Shown here piece by piece: positions 11,522 through 14,173 of a stretch of DNA of 14,173 nt (position 1 is its first letter; each line of letters begins with the position of its first letter). The stretch is from positions 551,781 through 565,953 of the forward strand of contig MU646325.1 of NCBI GenBank assembly GCA_026770585.1, in the 5' to 3' direction. The stretch is from Baffinella frigidus (lineage: Eukaryota > Cryptophyceae > Cryptomonadales > Baffinellaceae). Made by a program: the position numbers and the translations under genes. The notes under the pieces are model-generated. The model made no database searches. It was not told where the DNA came from and worked only from the letters and a program-made list of their open reading frames with translations.

Positions 11522-11870
11522 TAAACCTCATGAACGCGCTGAAAACAACTTCTGAGTCCAAATAAGACCAGTTTTTCGTGTTTATGGGGTGGTTTTACCC
11601 CCTAGTACATCTCTCACTATTTTTTGCGCGAGTCTGGTGCAGAATTGTCACTGGGGTAACCACATGTAACTTTCTGATCTGTATGGCAGACATTTTTCTA
11701 AGGTTGACATCTCCCATCGACCAATCTCCTCCATTCTTGGCACGCCTCTTGTGTAGGACAACCCTAGGACATTCACCGAAAAACATCAAGGCTCTGACCA
11801 GAACTCGAGTCAGAGGTGGGGGGGGGTGGGGACGCAAATCGGCTTTCCCACCATTTCCGAAATCGGCTTA

Positions 11871-11907
11871 CTGAACCCGCTTATTCATTATATAATAGCG
11901 GGTTCAG
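11871..11907. repeat. 37-bp palindrome
   Basis: CTGAACCCGCT and (A)GCGGGTTCAG form the outer arms, with an AT-rich ATTATATAAT centre that is also self-complementary. It is followed by TATAAAAAGG, which is TATA-box-like, but no gene starts nearby. Confidence 0.8.
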
Positions 11908-12145
11908 TATAAAAAGGAACACCGACTTTAATTGTCATGTACGCGTGGGGAATTGAACTCGCGTCACGAACAAAACGTTCTTGTGATCCTTCCTTCGCGC
12001 ACGAGGCTCATTTGTTCCAGTCCAGTATCCAGTCCAACTGAGATTACTCCTCGTCCGCACCACGACATGCCTGACTCGGGCCCTGCGGCGATCCTACATG
12101 TACATGTGAAGAGGGGAGTAGGGTCCTACGATGAGGTGCTTTCTT

Positions 12146-12345
12146 ACGAGAACCGACCGGCTTCTCCCTGCGTTTTCTTAACTTTAGAAAACGTGGACCG
12201 TCCGCTTTCCTGCGTTTTCTTAACTTTTAAGAAAACGCGTACCGACCGCTTTCGTGCTTTTTCTTAACCGTAAGGAAATCGGACCGACCGGATTCTCGCT
12301 CGGTTTTCTTATTTTAAGAAAACGCAGACCGACCGACCCTCGAGC
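12146..12345. repeat. Right array of hairpin units, four copies
   Basis: Same unit as at 10848-10992: GCGTTTTCTTAAC(T)TTTAAGAAAACGC stems separated by ACCGACCG-(C/G)-TTC spacers. The stems keep complementarity although several bases differ between units. Confidence 0.85.
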
Positions 12346-12430
12346 AAGGGTTTTCTTGTATCCGAGGTATCCCTGTAAGCCTACTGTAGGGTCCTAGGAG
12401 GAGGCGCTTTCTTATGAGCGAGGTAACCCT

Positions 12431-12525
12431 ATCCCTTAAGTGGCCACAGGGTCAAAGTTGACCCCCGACAGGTCCTAGGCACGTCCTAGGGTCCTACGAT
12501 AGGGCGTATGAGCCTACTGGGCACT
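12431..12525. mobile_element. Inverted, end-truncated copy of the element at 7964-8066
   Basis: Begins ATCCCTTAAGTGGCCAC and ends GAGCCTACTGGGCACT, the reverse complement of 7971-8066 with an altered centre. The last eight bases of the terminal repeat are missing where the next fold-back element begins. Confidence 0.7.
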
Positions 12526-12628
12526 GGACACGAGGTCGCTCGGGACTTTGATATCATACCAAAGTCTTCGAGGTTTCGTCGGTCTGGCACTGGGCGTACA
12601 TTTCTGTCCCGAGCGACCTCGTGTCCAG
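12524..12628. mobile_element. 105-bp fold-back element with perfect 23-bp arms
   Basis: The left arm 12524-12546 (CTGGACACGAGGTCGCTCGG then GAC) is the exact reverse complement of the right arm 12606-12628. The 59-bp interior contains a smaller palindrome around ACTTTGATATCATACCAAAGT. Perfect arms suggest recent movement or active correction. Confidence 0.85.
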
Positions 12629-12670
12629 GAGCAATACACCAGGTCGCCCGTGACCTCGCAGTTTCCTCTC

Positions 12671-12860
12671 TCTGGCATCGCTGTGCTTACGTGTAGAGTT
12701 TCTTACACGTAACACAGGGATGCCAGATGTTACACGTAACCACACGATGCCAGGTTGGAGAAGCAGACACGTGAACATTTCCGCTGGCCTGGGCCTCGTT
12801 TCTCCCAAGAATTCATTACACGTAAACACAGCGATGCCAGATGCGGAATCTTTACGTTTC
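12671..12860. repeat. Nested direct and inverted repeats around TTACACGTAA
   Basis: TCTGGCATCGCTGTG-TTACGTGTA (12671-12695) faces TACACGTAACACAGGGATGC CAGA (12704-12727) as a hairpin. Two further direct copies of the TTACACGTAA-(C)ACAC-GATGCCAG unit follow near 12730 and 12818. A wider pair, TTGGAGAAGCAGA (about 12755) and TCTGCTTCTCCAA (about 12861), encloses the second half. Confidence 0.8.
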
Positions 12861-12948
12861 TTCTGCTTCTCCAATCGCGTACGACTCTTGTTATCCAATC
12901 GCGTCTGACTCTAGGATCCCTACGCGTTTCAGCTCCTTGACACTGTCG

Positions 12949-13058
12949 GTTTAGGGTTCAGGGTTCAGGGTTTAGGGTTCAGGGTTTAGGGTTTAGGATT
13001 GAGGTGAGGGTCTTAGGGTCTTAAGGTCTTAGGGTCTTAGGGTTTAGGGTTTAGGGGT
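12949..13058. repeat. Telomere-like TTTAGGG tract, G-rich strand on plus
   Basis: GGGTTTAGGGTTCAGGG variants and GTCTTAGGGTCTTA variants. The orientation is opposite to nearly all tracts inside the synthase gene. It ends directly in another GGGGTACCTCGCTCA copy (13054-13068). Confidence 0.88.
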
Positions 13059-13275
13059 ACCTCGCTCAGAAGACACGGTTGTGATAAGAACGGGACGTTT
13101 TTTTGAGGGGGAAATTTCCTTCAATTTAAGATCGGGTACCCACCCGTGTTTTGAGAATTTCTTGATGTTTTGATCCGTTTGGCTGCAATCCCCAGAAAAA
13201 CATATGGATTTGGTGCTGATTTCTACGCAGTATTGTTCTACAGGGGAACCTTGCGCATCAGAAACGATTCGGAGG
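13059..13275. other. Spacer without recognisable gene
   Basis: Unique sequence between two telomere-like tracts. No reading frame of note. Confidence 0.5.
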
Positions 13276-13371
13276 GTTTATGGTTGCGGGTTTAGGTTTC
13301 AGGGTTCAGAGTTGAGGGTTTAGGGTTTAGGTTTCTGGGTTTAGGGTTTAGGGTTTGGGGTTTGGGGTTTC
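13276..13371. repeat. Second telomere-like TTTAGGG tract
   Basis: Decayed GGGTTTAGG and GGGTTTGGGG units on the plus strand, the same orientation as the tract at 12949. Confidence 0.85.
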
Positions 13372-13399
13372 GGGAAGAGGGACGATGACTACACCGCGA

Positions 13400-14110
13400 A
13401 GGCTTAGTGCCAGGCAAACCTGAGATCAGACAACAGCCGCCCTCAACCTTTCAACCCCCAAACCATTTGGCGGTTCGCACGACGCCAGATTCCTCGTGGG
13501 GGTTCGGCTCGCCGAACTATCCCAAACGTAAACGATTTCCCCTTATTCCTTCCGGGGCATTGACTTTTGGCGACCTCTTCCAAGACTCTGGGGTGACAGA
13601 GCAACCACGGCCGGTTGGTTGTTTGGAGACCGGGTAGGGTGACAGTGAACCACTTGGCTAATGCTGGCCACCTTGGCCACTTATGGCGACACGTGAACCT
13701 TGCTAAGTGGACCGCACTCAGTGCATCACTTTCCTAGGGTGTGTACCAGGATGGTGGCAGCGAGAGAGAGGAAGCTGCGTTTATATTATGACTGAACCGG
13801 GCAGGCTGACTACCAGGAAAACCTCAGAAAGCCAAGAGACGCGGGGGTGGCTTGCACCAGGACGATGCCTGAACCGGGCAGGCTTAGTACTCGGGAAACC
13901 TGAGATTAGTCAACAGTTGTCATGAACCCTAAACCCTGAACCCCAATGCGGGAGTGTCGATGCGTACCCTTTCTCTGAGATGTACCAGACAAACCTGAGA
14001 TCAGTCAACACTTTCCCTAACTCCTAAACTCTCAACCATAACGCGGGAGTGTCGATGCGTACCCTGTCTCTGAGATGTCGGGGAGGTACGCTGACGCGCC
14101 ATCCACGCCC
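13400..14110. repeat. Decayed tandem repeats at the right edge
   Basis: Units with GGCTTAGTACTCGGGAAACC or CCAGGCAAACCTGAGATCAG-CAACA recur near 13400, 13802, 13880 and 13983. GCGGGAGTGTCGATGCGTAC followed by CCT(T/G)TCTCTGAGATGT occurs at 13948 and 14043, period 95 bp. Copy 2 of the dispersed 37-bp repeat (13559-13595) lies within the block. No gene is supported. Confidence 0.75.
13559..13595 (+). repeat. Dispersed 37-bp repeat, copy 2
   Basis: Two mismatches to 2907-2943 in intron 2 of the synthase gene, in the same orientation. Confidence 0.8.
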
Positions 14111-14120
14111 ATCACTCGAA

Positions 14121-14173
14121 GATCGTACCTGCAGGGAGAGAAAAAATATTGATTTAGATCGTACCTGGAGGGG
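14121..14173. repeat. Direct repeat cut by the window end
   Basis: GATCGTACCTGCAGGGAG at 14121 recurs as GATCGTACCTGGAGGGG at 14157. The second copy runs into the window edge. Confidence 0.75.

Larger units (their letters stand above)
10732..12430. mobile_element. Possible 1.7-kb non-autonomous element with inverted repeat ends
   Basis: The left end (10732-10830) has TACAGGGGTACCTCG twice with CAGGACCACCATAGGGCCCT between, then TACAAGAAAACGC. The right end (12351-12430) carries the same order in reverse complement: TTTTCTTGTA, CGAGGTATCCCTGTA, GTAGGGTCCTAGGAGGAGGC, CTTATGAGCGAGGTAACCCT. Hairpin-unit arrays lie just inside both ends. The interior has no gene for a transposase. No target-site duplication was found, so two separate facing elements remain possible. 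Confidence 0.55.

Noticed and set aside
11905-11920. TATA box (TATAAAAAGG) after the 37-bp palindrome
   Set aside because: No credible gene begins downstream; the AT-rich string is part of repeat-region sequence.
11945-12015. Minus-strand tRNA or tRNA-derived SINE
   Set aside because: A B-box-like AGTTCAATTCC is present, but the acceptor, T and anticodon stems do not pair and no A box is visible.
10848-12345. CRISPR-like array of palindromic repeats
   Set aside because: Spacers are constant rather than unique, stems vary, and the surroundings are eukaryotic. This is a tandem repeat of a hairpin unit.

Overview
This window is eukaryotic nuclear DNA, most likely from a photosynthetic protist with a complex, red-algal-type plastid. 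Three things point that way. One gene is split into 11 exons by GT-AG introns. Plant/alga-type telomere-like repeats (CCCTAAA/TTTAGGG and decayed forms) are scattered through introns and spacers. The gene begins with a short hydrophobic signal peptide followed by an Ala|Phe junction of the kind seen in bipartite plastid presequences. A chromerid such as Chromera would fit, but the sequence alone does not exclude another alveolate, a stramenopile, a cryptophyte or a haptophyte.

Layout. Positions 1-1234 hold decayed telomere-like repeats and GC-rich upstream sequence with no convincing gene. Positions 1235-7283 (+) hold one gene for a trans-type long-chain polyprenyl diphosphate synthase of the solanesyl/decaprenyl (SPS/COQ1) family. 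Its 11 exons join in one frame to 451 codons, with both Asp-rich motifs (DDVLD) and the other catalytic motifs intact. The product would make the isoprenoid tail of plastoquinone or ubiquinone. Positions 7284-8480 and 9115-14173 are repeat-dominated: fold-back (MITE-like) elements with a GGGGTACCTCGC core, tandem repeats of about 175-185 bp and about 450 bp, arrays of a roughly 46-bp hairpin unit, a possible 1.7-kb element with terminal inverted repeats, and more telomere-like tracts. At 8659-9114 (-) there is a plausible small coding region for a Ser/Pro-rich protein of unknown function.

The most unusual feature lies in the introns of the synthase gene. Several introns carry displaced, partly decayed copies ('echoes') of the neighbouring exon edge together with its splice site. 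Introns 5, 6, 7, 8 and 9 (and weakly 3) repeat the 3' end of the preceding exon plus the 5' splice site. Introns 1, 3 and 8 repeat the 3' splice site plus the start of the following exon. The donor echoes of introns 5, 6 and 8 are separated from the true exon end by telomere-like sequence, and that of intron 7 by a GA microsatellite. This suggests repeated local duplication at exon-intron borders, or insertion of simple repeats with flanking duplication, as a way these introns have grown.
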